This document shows positions 42,821-52,227 of a DNA stretch of 64,000 nucleotides, piece after piece (position 1 is the stretch's first letter; each line of letters begins with the position of its first letter). The notes beneath the pieces are model-generated. The model saw only the letters and a list, made by a program, of their open reading frames with translations. It was not told the DNA's origin and searched no databases. This DNA is from Streptomyces violens (GTDB lineage: Bacteria > Actinomycetota > Actinomycetes > Streptomycetales > Streptomycetaceae), in NCBI RefSeq assembly GCF_000717745.1, contig NZ_JOBH01000021.1, positions 1-64,000 of the forward strand. The letters are read 5' to 3'. The position numbers and the translations under genes are program-made.

Positions 42821-43837
42821 ATGTTGCGTACGCTGATCGTCGGCCTGGGGCGCGCGGGCCTGGGCCTGCACGTACCCGTACTGCTCAAGGCGCGGGCGCA
42901 GGCCCCCGGTACGTTCGCCGACCAGCCGGTGGTGGCGGTCGACACCGGGGCCGCGCCCCCCGGCCATCCGCAGCAGGACCTCGTGATAGCTGGCTCCTTG
43001 CGGCAGGCCCGGGAGCTGCTCGACCCGGCACACACGGTCGTGCATGTCTGCACCCCGCCGTCGGTGCGCGCCGAGGTGCTCCGCGACATCGCCCTGCTCG
43101 GCTTCTCCAAGGTGGTGGTGGAGAAGCCACTCGCCACTGACCGGGAGGCGCTCCGGCGTGTCCTGGCCGTGGCGCGGGACCATGGCCTGTCCCTGTCGGT
43201 GGTCGCGCCCTGGCTCCACAGCACGCTGACCGAACGGCTCGTCGCGGTGGTCGAGGGCGGCGGGCTGGGTACGGTGCGTACGGTCACCGTGGCACAGCAC
43301 AAGCCCCGCTTCCGCCGGTCACTCGCCAACAGCGGCCACACCTCGGCCTTCGAGGTGGAGGTGCCGCACTCCCTGGGTGTCCTCCTCAGCCTCCTGGGCG
43401 ACGCGGAGGTACGCGAGGCATCCTGCACCGACCTGTCCCTCGGGGAGAATGCGGTGCCCCGCATGGGCGGCGCCCGGCTGACACTGCAGCACCACGGGGG
43501 AGCCCGGAGCGAGATTGTCTCCGATCTGACCGCACCGGTGCGACAGCGGCAGATCACCCTCGACATGACCGGGGGAACCGTCGTCGGGCACTACCCGGTC
43601 GGCCAGGACGACGACTTCGCCCAGCTGGAGACGGTCCGCGCCGGACGGACGGTGCGCGAGGTCTTCGAGGACGACGCGCTCACGTCGTTCATGCTGCGCG
43701 CGTACCGGCGCTACGCGAGCGGATCGGGCGGCGACGATCTGCGGCTCCATGCGCGGACCGCCGAACTGCTCGACGACGCAAAGCAGTTGGCCGTGGACAG
43801 CGTCGGCCGTGAGGAGTCGCTCACTCATGTCAGCTGA
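42821..43837 (+). CDS. Gfo/Idh/MocA-family oxidoreductase 1
   Basis: 338 residues. NAD(P)-binding LIVGLGRAGLGLHVPVL, VHVCTPPSV, and VVVEKPLATD, whose EKP is the family hallmark with the catalytic Lys; C-terminal alpha/beta domain (SAFEVEVPHSLGVLLSLLGD). Family members oxidise or reduce a secondary alcohol of sugars, cyclitols or their nucleotide forms. It would provide the keto group for a DegT aminotransferase. ATG 42821 with GAAGGAGG upstream; the open frame from 42500 lies in the control region. Overlaps the next gene by 11 bases. Confidence 0.88.
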   Translation: MLRTLIVGLGRAGLGLHVPVLLKARAQAPGTFADQPVVAVDTGAAPPGHPQQDLVIAGSLRQARELLDPAHTVVHVCTPPSVRAEVLRDIALLGFSKVVVEKPLATDREALRRVLAVARDHGLSLSVVAPWLHSTLTERLVAVVEGGGLGTVRTVTVAQHKPRFRRSLANSGHTSAFEVEVPHSLGVLLSLLGDAEVREASCTDLSLGENAVPRMGGARLTLQHHGGARSEIVSDLTAPVRQRQITLDMTGGTVVGHYPVGQDDDFAQLETVRAGRTVREVFEDDALTSFMLRAYRRYASGSGGDDLRLHARTAELLDDAKQLAVDSVGREESLTHVS

Positions 43838-44759
43838 CGCACCTTCAGTAACGGACGGCCGGCTCCCCGGCATCCAGTACGCCGGGATCGGCGACGAGGC
43901 AGCGCCGGATCTGGCCGGGCAACTCGACGCCCTGCAGCGGCTGGGCTGGCGGACGATCGAGCTGCGCACGGTGGACGGCATCGCGATCGCGGACCTGGAC
44001 GACCGCGCGTTCGCCCGGCTGTCCGGCGAGCTGGACGCCGCCGGGGCCGACGTCGTCTGCGTCGACTCCCGCATCGCCAACTGGGCCCGCCCGATCACCG
44101 GCCGCTTCGAGGACGACCTGAACGAACTGCGCATCCTCGCCCGGCGCTGCGCCACCCTGGGCACCCGGTACATCAGGGTCATGTCCTACCCCAACGCGGG
44201 CCTCAGCGATGCCGATTGGGGCCGACGGGCACTATGTCGAATGACCCACCTGGTCCAGGAGGCCGAGCAGCACGGCCTGGTCCTGCTGCACGAGAACTGC
44301 AGCGGCTGGGCCGGGATCCGCGCCGACCGGATGCTCGACCTCCTCCAGCACATCGACAGCCCCGCCCTGCGGCTGCTGTTCGACATCGGCAACGGAGTGC
44401 CGTACGGCTACGACGCCCGCGCAGTGCTCGATGCCGTCATCGGGCACGTCGCCCACGTACACGTCAAGGACGCCCGCACGAGGGCGGGGGGCCAGGTCGA
44501 CTACACACTGCCCGGAGAAGGGGAGTCCGGGGTACGGGAGTGTCTGACGGCGCTGCTCCGCCATGGTTACACCGGTGTCTGGTCGATCGAACCGCACACC
44601 CATCTGCGCCCGCACGACGATCACAACGCCACCGACGATGACGGCATCGCGGCGTTCGTCCGCTACGGCCGCGCGCTGGAACGGCTCGTAGAGCTCGTAC
44701 AGCGGGAGGTCACCGCCGGGCCGGTGGTCGCCGCCGACGACGGGGGTGCCCGTGCCTGA
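43827..44759 (+). CDS. Sugar phosphate isomerase/epimerase (AP-endonuclease-2 TIM barrel)
   Basis: 310 residues, xylose-isomerase-like TIM barrel. Metal ligands expected at Glu in LLHENCSGWAG, Asp in LLFDIGNGVPYG, His in HVHVKDA and Glu in WSIEPHTH. Family members (IolE, IolI, hydroxypyruvate isomerase, tagatose epimerase) isomerise keto-sugars or keto-inositols. In this operon it fits an isomerisation of the keto product of the adjacent dehydrogenase. ATG 43827 lies 11 bases inside the previous gene. Confidence 0.86.
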   Translation: MSADAPSVTDGRLPGIQYAGIGDEAAPDLAGQLDALQRLGWRTIELRTVDGIAIADLDDRAFARLSGELDAAGADVVCVDSRIANWARPITGRFEDDLNELRILARRCATLGTRYIRVMSYPNAGLSDADWGRRALCRMTHLVQEAEQHGLVLLHENCSGWAGIRADRMLDLLQHIDSPALRLLFDIGNGVPYGYDARAVLDAVIGHVAHVHVKDARTRAGGQVDYTLPGEGESGVRECLTALLRHGYTGVWSIEPHTHLRPHDDHNATDDDGIAAFVRYGRALERLVELVQREVTAGPVVAADDGGARA

Positions 44760-46110
44760 AAACGCCCGTCCCGCACGGCTGACCCGGACCGACCGCGAGC
44801 TGCTCCTTCACCTGCTCGACACCCCTACGGCCGGTCCGCTGGAAACCGGCGGCGACGGCCTCGCCGTACAGCTCTGGGAGGCGGGCCGGGCGTACGCGGC
44901 GGCCGCCGGAACGCTGGGTTTCACAGTGCTGCGCCACGCACCCGCCGACCCGGCGGTGCTGGACCGCGACGACGTCCCCGAGACCGTGCGGGAGGCCGCG
45001 GCCCGCGAGCCCGGATTCCTGGCGTGTCAGCCCAGCCTCGTACTGCGCCTGGGGCCCCAACTGCCGCAGTACGCAACGCTGATGCTCAACGTCCACCTCG
45101 ACACTGTGGCCGGCTGGTGGCCGGCCCGCTTCGACGGCACCCGCTTCAGCGGCCGGGGCGCCATCGACGCCAAGGGCCCGGCGGTCGCCCTGCTGGCCGG
45201 TATCCGGGCCGCCCGCGCGGCGGAACCGGCCCTGGGCACACGGGTCGGCGTCCTCATCCAGGCGGTCGCCGGCGAGGAGGGCGGCGCCATGGGGACGTTC
45301 GGCACCCGGCCGTTGGTCGAGCAGGGCTTCATCGGCCGGCTGAACCTGTTCTGCGAGCCCACCGGCCACCGCTACCTGCCCCGTGCCACGGCGTCGATGA
45401 CGGCCGGGGTGCGTGTCCGGGGCGAGGACGCGGTGGACGACCAGCCGGAGGCCGGTCACAACGCGACCGTACTGCTGGGACACCTCAGCAGCCATCTGGC
45501 CCGCACTCTGCCCCCGAGGATCGCCGACGGCCGGGTGTGCGTGGCAGGCCTGCACACCGGACAACGGCACAACCGCGTCTACGGCACCGGACAGTTGCTG
45601 CTCAACATCTCCTACGGCTCACCGGCCGCCGGCCGGGCCGCCGAGGCCGCGCTCCAGCAGTCGCTGCGCGAGGCCCTCGCCGACTTCACCACCCGGGCCG
45701 CCGGCACGCCCGACCTCGCCCGGACGGCGGCCGACGCCCAGGCGATCACCTCCCTGCAGTGGTACAAGCGCGGCCTGCCCGCCCTGGAGAACCCGGGCCG
45801 CACACCATGGGCCGAAGCGCTGCTGGCGGACCACGCGGGACTGACCCGCTGGCCGCCCGACGAACCGCCCTTCACCTGCGACGCGATCTGGATGAACGGC
45901 GTCCCCGATACATACACCGCCGTACTCGGCCCCGGACATCTGGGCGCCAACCGCGCACACGCCGACGGCGAGTACGCCGACGCCGCAGAGCTCGACAGGT
46001 ACGCCGACGACATCGCCCGCGTGCTCATCGGCTTCACCCGCCAGGCCCTCCGGGGCACGGCCGGTCACGTCATCCAGGACACCGACGCCGAGGAGATCAC
46101 CATCCCATGA
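44752..46110 (+). CDS. M20-family amidohydrolase (ArgE/DapE-like)
   Basis: 452 residues. Zinc ligands follow the family: NVHLDTVAGWW (His, catalytic Asp), GRGAIDAKGP (bridging Asp), AGEEGGAMGT (catalytic Glu and ligand Glu), CEPTGH, and His in GANRAHADGEY; the lid domain (~205-330) is between. Hydrolyses an N-acyl or peptide-type amide; in the cluster it could remove a protecting acyl/aminoacyl group or an N-acetyl group. Start GTG 44752 (VPENARP) or 44746; both overlap the previous stop. ATGA overlap with the next gene. Confidence 0.85.
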   Translation: MPENARPARLTRTDRELLLHLLDTPTAGPLETGGDGLAVQLWEAGRAYAAAAGTLGFTVLRHAPADPAVLDRDDVPETVREAAAREPGFLACQPSLVLRLGPQLPQYATLMLNVHLDTVAGWWPARFDGTRFSGRGAIDAKGPAVALLAGIRAARAAEPALGTRVGVLIQAVAGEEGGAMGTFGTRPLVEQGFIGRLNLFCEPTGHRYLPRATASMTAGVRVRGEDAVDDQPEAGHNATVLLGHLSSHLARTLPPRIADGRVCVAGLHTGQRHNRVYGTGQLLLNISYGSPAAGRAAEAALQQSLREALADFTTRAAGTPDLARTAADAQAITSLQWYKRGLPALENPGRTPWAEALLADHAGLTRWPPDEPPFTCDAIWMNGVPDTYTAVLGPGHLGANRAHADGEYADAAELDRYADDIARVLIGFTRQALRGTAGHVIQDTDAEEITIP

Positions 46111-47276
46111 CCCACTCGAGCCACCCCACCACCGACGCCCTCCCGGACAACCCGACCGACGAGACCACCGTGCGGGTGCCGTACCAGGACCTCCTCGCCT
46201 TCGTGACCGACGTCTTCTGCACCAGGGGCCTGCCGGACGCCCGGGCACGTGCCGCGGCCGAGGCGTTGTGCCACGGCGATCTCACCGGCTTCACGAGCCA
46301 TGGCATCACCAACCTCACCCGCCTCTACCTGCCCATGCTCGATTCAGGCCGGTGCGACCCGCGGGCGCGCCCCCGCGTGCTCGAGGACCGGGGCGCCTCG
46401 GTACTCCTCGACGCGCGGCGGGGCCTCGGCCTGTGGGCGGCCTCCGACGCCATGGACCTGGCGGTCGAGCGGGCCCGCCAGTACGGCGTCGGCATGGTCT
46501 CGGTCCGCGGCGCCACCCACTTCGGCTGCGCCGGGTACCACGCCCTGCGCGCCGTCCATCACCACATGGTGGGCCTGGTCACCGCCAACTGCGGCTGGCA
46601 GCAGCTCACTCGGCCCGTCGGCGGCCGCGCCCCGATGCTCGGTACGAACCCGCTCGCCCTCGCAGCCCCGGCCGGTGACCACCCGCCGTTCGTCCTGGAC
46701 ATGAGTACCACCGTGGTCCCCACCGGCAAGGTGCGCGAGGCGGCGCGCGCCGGGCGCGAGGTGCCGGCCGGCTGGCTGGCGGACGACCACGGCGCGCCGG
46801 TCACCGACCCGGCCGCCTTCGACCGCGGCGAGGCGCACCTGCGCTGGCTCGGCGGCGACCTTGACACCGGCGCGTACAAGGGCTTCGGGCTGGGGCTGTT
46901 GGTGGAGATACTCTCCGCGCTCGTTCCGGGAGCGGGCCTCGGCCCACACCCGGAGACCGGGGAGCAGCCGAACGGCCGTGACGACGACATCGGTTACCTG
47001 ACACTGGCGATCGCGCCGGGCCGGCTCCGGCCCGAGGCGGATTTCCGCACCGAGGCCACCGGCATGTTCGGCGCCCTGCTGGACTGTCCGCCGATCCGCC
47101 CCGACGAGCCGGTGCGTTACCCCGGCTGGCCGGAGGACGCCCGCTCCCGCGAACGCCGTGCCAACGGTGTGCCCCTCGCGCGGACCCTGTACGAGGAGAT
47201 GCTCGACCTGGCCCGGACCAGCCACCTCCGCTTCCCGGCACCGATGGCGACCGCCCACGCGGGAGGCGCGGCATGA
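46107..47276 (+). CDS. Ldh_2 (malate/L-lactate dehydrogenase-like) oxidoreductase
   Basis: 389 residues. Ldh_2/MDH-like fold, not Rossmann: HGDLTGFTSHGITNLTRLYL, VRGATHFGCAGYHALRA (catalytic His), NPLALAAPA, FVLDMSTTVVPTGKVREAAR (the NAD(P)-binding MSTT motif) and AYKGFGLGLLVEILSALVPG. Relatives reduce 2-keto acids, cyclic imines or oxidise ureidoglycolate. Likely substrate here: a 2-keto acid or imine made in the cluster. ATGA overlaps on both sides make it co-translated. Confidence 0.87.
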   Translation: MTHSSHPTTDALPDNPTDETTVRVPYQDLLAFVTDVFCTRGLPDARARAAAEALCHGDLTGFTSHGITNLTRLYLPMLDSGRCDPRARPRVLEDRGASVLLDARRGLGLWAASDAMDLAVERARQYGVGMVSVRGATHFGCAGYHALRAVHHHMVGLVTANCGWQQLTRPVGGRAPMLGTNPLALAAPAGDHPPFVLDMSTTVVPTGKVREAARAGREVPAGWLADDHGAPVTDPAAFDRGEAHLRWLGGDLDTGAYKGFGLGLLVEILSALVPGAGLGPHPETGEQPNGRDDDIGYLTLAIAPGRLRPEADFRTEATGMFGALLDCPPIRPDEPVRYPGWPEDARSRERRANGVPLARTLYEEMLDLARTSHLRFPAPMATAHAGGAA

Positions 47277-48229
47277 CCGTACCCCGTATCGGCCTGATCG
47301 GCCTCGGTGTCATCTCGCGCTTCTACCTGGCCGCACTGGCCCGCGAGGCGGGCGCTGAGCTGGCCGCGGTGTGCGACCCGGACGAGACCAGACTCGCCGC
47401 CGCACCGCCCGGTGTACCGCGCTACCGGAACCACCACGAGTTGTTGCACCACGCGGACGTGGACGCCGTGGTGGTCAACGTCCCCAACGATCTGCACTAC
47501 CCCGTGTGCCGCGACGCGTTGGCGGCGGGCCGCGCGGTGTGCGTGGAGAAACCACTCACCACGAAGCCGAGCGACGCACGCCACCTCGCACGGCTCGCCC
47601 TCGACGCCGGCGTACCACTGTTCACCTCCTTCCACCGGCGCTACAACACCGAGGTGAACGCCCTCCTCGACCGGCTCCCCTCCCACCCACCGATCACCTC
47701 TCTGACGGTGCGTTATGAGGAGATGATCGAAGAACACGCCGGCCAGGACCGTTGGTACCTCGACCCCGACCGTTGCGGGGGCGGCTGCGTCGCCGACAAC
47801 GGACCCAACGCCTTCGACCTGGTACGCCTGTTCCTCGGCGACACCCACGTCACCGAGGCCGCCGTACGCCGCGACGCACACGGCGTGGACCGGCAGGCGT
47901 CCGTACGGCTGGCCGCCGCGTCCGGCGCGGTGGCACGGGTCGAACTCGACTGGTCCTACCCGGGGGAGCGCAAGACGATCGAGGTGCGGCTGGCGGATGG
48001 CACCGTCGACAGCGCCGACATGCTCGCGGGCCACCCCGAATTCAAGGGCTCGCTGTGGCACGAGTACGTGGGCGTACTGCGCGACTTCACCGATGTACTG
48101 GCCGGGCGTCGCACCGCCGGTCATCCCCCTGGCCCGGACGGCCTCGCCGCCCTGGAGCTGGTGGCCGACACCTACGCACACGAACGCGCCGACCGCACCC
48201 GCTCAGGACAGGAGGCAGCCCGCCCATGA
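47273..48229 (+). CDS. Gfo/Idh/MocA-family oxidoreductase 2
   Basis: 318 residues. IGLIGLGVISRFYLAALAR, VVVNVPNDLHYPV, VCVEKPLTTK (hallmark Lys), then FTSFHRRYN and C-terminal domain (GGCVADNGPNAFDLVRLFLG with the His replaced by Asn in the usual GGxxxDxGxHxxD). The missing His could weaken the classical proton relay, so its reaction may differ from paralogue 1. Overlaps neighbours by ATGA at both ends. Confidence 0.87.
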   Translation: MTVPRIGLIGLGVISRFYLAALAREAGAELAAVCDPDETRLAAAPPGVPRYRNHHELLHHADVDAVVVNVPNDLHYPVCRDALAAGRAVCVEKPLTTKPSDARHLARLALDAGVPLFTSFHRRYNTEVNALLDRLPSHPPITSLTVRYEEMIEEHAGQDRWYLDPDRCGGGCVADNGPNAFDLVRLFLGDTHVTEAAVRRDAHGVDRQASVRLAAASGAVARVELDWSYPGERKTIEVRLADGTVDSADMLAGHPEFKGSLWHEYVGVLRDFTDVLAGRRTAGHPPGPDGLAALELVADTYAHERADRTRSGQEAARP

Positions 48230-48633
48230 CACCAGGAGAGGACGGGCCCAAGCGCGCGGTCCACGGGCAGCTGGTGAAGATCCTCACCCACCGGCGGGAG
48301 GACCGGGGCATGACCCTGGAGCCGTTCGCCGGCCGGTGCGTCCGCCGTGGCGAGGTGCATGAACTGGTGACCACCGATCACACCGAAACGGCCGCCGGGG
48401 CCCGCATCGACCGGGTCGGATTCCTGGGCTTCCTGGAGATCGGCTGCGCCGGCGTCATCGACCGCGGCGACGAGGTCTGGACGGAAGGCCGCCGCATCGG
48501 AACGGTCCTGGGCTTCGACGCCTGCCACTTCCCGAACCACTACAACATCCTGATCCACACCTCCGACCTCCGCACGGGCCCGCAACTGGGACTCGCACCG
48601 GAAATGGAGGTGCGCTTCACACAACAGGGCTGA
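48226..48633 (+). CDS. Small conserved protein of unknown function
   Basis: 135 residues, soluble, no signal or membrane helix. Readable pattern: GQLVKILTHRREDRGMTLEP, RCVRRGEVHELVTTDH, RIDRVGFLGFLEIGCAGVID, RRIGTVLGFDACHFPNHYNI, EMEVRF. I do not recognise a characterised family (it may belong to an unnamed DUF seen next to sugar-tailoring genes). As the last gene of the six-gene rightward operon, with ATGA overlap, it is very probably a pathway protein, perhaps a small binding or isomerase-type fold. Confidence 0.7.
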   Translation: MTPGEDGPKRAVHGQLVKILTHRREDRGMTLEPFAGRCVRRGEVHELVTTDHTETAAGARIDRVGFLGFLEIGCAGVIDRGDEVWTEGRRIGTVLGFDACHFPNHYNILIHTSDLRTGPQLGLAPEMEVRFTQQG

Positions 48634-48654
48634 GGGGGAGTGCGACCGGAAATG

Positions 48655-48691
48655 CCCGGGGCCCGGTGGATGACATCCACCGGGCCCCGGG
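48655..48691 (+). terminator. Strong hairpin terminator at the cluster end
   Basis: CCCGGGGCCCGGTGGA (48655-48670) pairs perfectly with 48676-48691 around TGACA, 21 bases after the last stop of the rightward operon. Confidence 0.88.
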
Positions 48692-48697
48692 AATCAG

Positions 48698-48771
48698 TAG
48701 CGGGGACAGGATTTGAACCTGCGACCTCTGGGTTATGAGCCCAGCGAGCTACCGAGCTGCTCCACCCCGCG
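48698..48771 (-). tRNA. Initiator tRNA-fMet (CAU)
   Basis: 74 bases without encoded CCA. Read on the minus strand it starts CGCGGGGTGGAGCAG, has the anticodon loop CTCATAA inside the GGG:CCC stem (CTGGG...CCCAG) typical of initiators, and a T-arm GCAGGTTCAAATCCTGT. The first base C1 faces U72, a non-pair that also marks initiator tRNA. Discriminator A73 at 48698. It is transcribed towards the biosynthetic cluster's right end. Confidence 0.93.
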
Positions 48772-48874
48772 TCGACAACCGCAACACTACGCGTCCCGAG
48801 CCCACACGCCTAATCGGCAGCCTCCCGCGCCTCGGCCCGATGCATAAAGCCCCGCCCTGCTTTGCGGACACGGC

Positions 48875-49678
48875 CTAGCCCGCCGGCAGCATCGCGGCCG
48901 CCACCACCGCGAGCAGTGCGATGTAGGACCACGCGTGGATGCGGTCCGGTATCCGCGGTGGGCGTCGGCGCAGTAGCGCGATCACCGGCAGGGCGCCCTG
49001 CAGCAGTGCGGCGGCGGCGCCGGGGTCGACGAGGCCCACCAGGTGTACCTGCGCGTCCGCGCCGGCCGGGAGCGCGTAGCCGCCCAGGGAGATCATGGCG
49101 GTTGGGAGTGCGATGGCGAGGGTGAGGGGGTTGGCCAGCGCGGTCGCCACATGCATCGTGTGCCCGGCCCGCCGCATCGCGGGGACGGTCAGGACGCTGC
49201 CGCCCACGCCGAGGAAGGCGGCGACCGCGCCGACGGGCGCGCCGAAGGCGGCCGGCAGCGGCCGCGGCGCGTCGGAGGGCGCCTCGATCCGTGTGCGTGG
49301 GCGGAGAAAGCCGGGGCGCAGAAGCAGATCGACGATGGTCAGAGTGACGTACGCGATGAATGCCCAGCGGGCCAGCGCGGGCGGGGCGACGCGCGTGGCG
49401 AGCGCACCGGCCGCGGCGCCGGCCGCCAGCAGGAGAAGGAGCGTGCCGCTGCCGCGCAGCGCGACGAGCACCCGCCGCGGCGTGACCGCGGTCGCGAATC
49501 CAGCGTTCACCACCATCACCAGGGCCGAGGTGGCCGTAGCGACCCGCATCGCGTCCGCGCCGAGCGCGGCATCCGCCCACACCACCACCGGGACCGCGAC
49601 GAACCCGCCGCCGAACCCGAACAACACGGTCGTCACCCCGGTGAGGAGCCCGATCCCGATCAATGCCATAACGTCCAC
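48875..49678 (-). CDS. TauE/SafE-family sulfite/sulfonate-type membrane exporter
   Basis: 267 residues, 7-8 membrane helices, with the family's duplicated motif: GLLTGVTTVLFGFGGGFVAV near the start and GAVAAFLGVGGSVLTVPAMR in the middle. TauE/SafE proteins move organosulfur compounds or other anions. I use GTG 49678 (VDVMALIGIGLL), with ATG 49669 as the alternative; the frame open to 50212 is antisense to the AraC gene. Divergent from the AraC-type regulator 93 bases away, which may control it. Confidence 0.87.
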   Translation of the reverse strand: MDVMALIGIGLLTGVTTVLFGFGGGFVAVPVVVWADAALGADAMRVATATSALVMVVNAGFATAVTPRRVLVALRGSGTLLLLLAAGAAAGALATRVAPPALARWAFIAYVTLTIVDLLLRPGFLRPRTRIEAPSDAPRPLPAAFGAPVGAVAAFLGVGGSVLTVPAMRRAGHTMHVATALANPLTLAIALPTAMISLGGYALPAGADAQVHLVGLVDPGAAAALLQGALPVIALLRRRPPRIPDRIHAWSYIALLAVVAAAMLPAG

Positions 49679-49771
49679 AGGATCCAGTCCACCAGCCCGG
49701 CCGGTCTTCCCGCATGCGAAAGTCGGCTCCCTTCTTTCGCGCCTCAGCCAGTGGGCCCGTACGGTGGCCGG

Positions 49772-50557
49772 GTGAAGAACGTGCCCTTGGATACCGTCGA
49801 CCACGTCGACCGGGCCGTCCTGCCGATCGGCACCGACTACCCGTCCGGCCACGTACTGGACTGGCACGAGCACCGGCGCGCGCAGTTCCTCTACGGCGCC
49901 ACCGGGGTCATGGTCGTCGACACCGACGCGGGAAGCTGGACCGTGCCGCCCGAGCGTGCCGTCCTGATTCCCGCCGCCACCCCGCACCGGGTCCGCATGC
50001 TGGGGGTGAGCACCCGCAGCCTGTACATCGAGCCGGACGCCGTCCCCTGGTGGCCCGCCACCTGTACCGTCGTGGACGTACCGCCGCTGCTGCGCGAACT
50101 CCTCCTGGCAGCCGTCGAGTTCGAGGCCGAGTACGGCCTCTCCGGGCGGGAGGGACACATCGCCGCGCTCCTCCTGCACGAGATCGCCGCGCGCACCCCC
50201 CTCCCGTTCCATGTCGGGATTCCCGCCTCGGCCGATCTCGCGGCGCTCTGCCGCGCGTATCTGGCCGCCCCGGACGCCGGTGTCACCAACGCCACGTGGG
50301 CCGCGCGGACGGCGATGAGCGAGCGGGCCTTCACCCGGCGCTTCCGCGCGGAGACCGGCGACAGCCCGGCCGTCTGGCGGGGCCGCGCCCGGCTGCTCGC
50401 GGCCGTACCGATGCTGCGCACCGCGCCGGTCACCGAGGTCGCCGGCCGGCTCGGCTACGCCTCGCCCGCCGCCTTCACCGCCGCCTTCACCCGCGCCTTC
50501 GGCACACCCCCGTCCCGCTTCACCACGAGCGTCCCTCCGCGGGCCTCCGATACCTGA
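49772..50557 (+). CDS. AraC-family transcriptional regulator with cupin domain
   Basis: 261 residues. N-terminal cupin (~20-95: YPSGHVLDWHEHRRAQFLYG, VPPERAVLIPAATPHRVRM) and C-terminal HTH_18 (~165-255: ATWAARTAMSERAFTRRFRA, AGRLGYASPAAFTAAFTRAF, GTPPSRF). The His/Glu in DWHEHR suggests a metal or small-molecule cupin site. Probably controls the divergent TauE/SafE gene. Start GTG 49772 or 49781; ribosome site weak. Confidence 0.9.
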   Translation: MKNVPLDTVDHVDRAVLPIGTDYPSGHVLDWHEHRRAQFLYGATGVMVVDTDAGSWTVPPERAVLIPAATPHRVRMLGVSTRSLYIEPDAVPWWPATCTVVDVPPLLRELLLAAVEFEAEYGLSGREGHIAALLLHEIAARTPLPFHVGIPASADLAALCRAYLAAPDAGVTNATWAARTAMSERAFTRRFRAETGDSPAVWRGRARLLAAVPMLRTAPVTEVAGRLGYASPAAFTAAFTRAFGTPPSRFTTSVPPRASDT

Positions 50558-50572
50558 CCGATCCGGCCGCGC

Positions 50573-52129
<1,557 letters not shown>

Positions 52130-52144
52130 TTATACGTTGTATAT

Positions 52145-52170
52145 GGCAAGGAGTGGGCAACCTCCTTGCC
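52145..52170 (+). terminator. Small hairpin with T-rich tail
   Basis: GGCAAGGAG (52145-52153) pairs with CTCCTTGCC (52162-52170), followed on the plus strand by ATTGTCTTTT. No gene precedes it on that strand, so it may instead stop leftward readthrough or form part of the rox leader. Confidence 0.45.
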
Positions 52171-52178
52171 ATTGTCTT

Positions 52179-52219
52179 TTGTAGACGGTGAACGCGCTGT
52201 TGTAGACGGTGAGTGCGCT
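52179..52219 (+). repeat. Two tandem ~21-bp repeats
   Basis: TTGTAGACGGTGAACGCGCT and TTGTAGACGGTGAGTGCGCT follow one another with a 21-base step (two differences), just downstream of the next leftward gene's stop. Confidence 0.7.
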
Positions 52220-52227
52220 CTCCCCGG

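Noticed and set aside
52131..52143. TATAC-GTT-GTATA as a TetR-type operator
   Set aside because: Arms are only 5 bp and no TetR gene is near; kept only as part of the upstream-region note.
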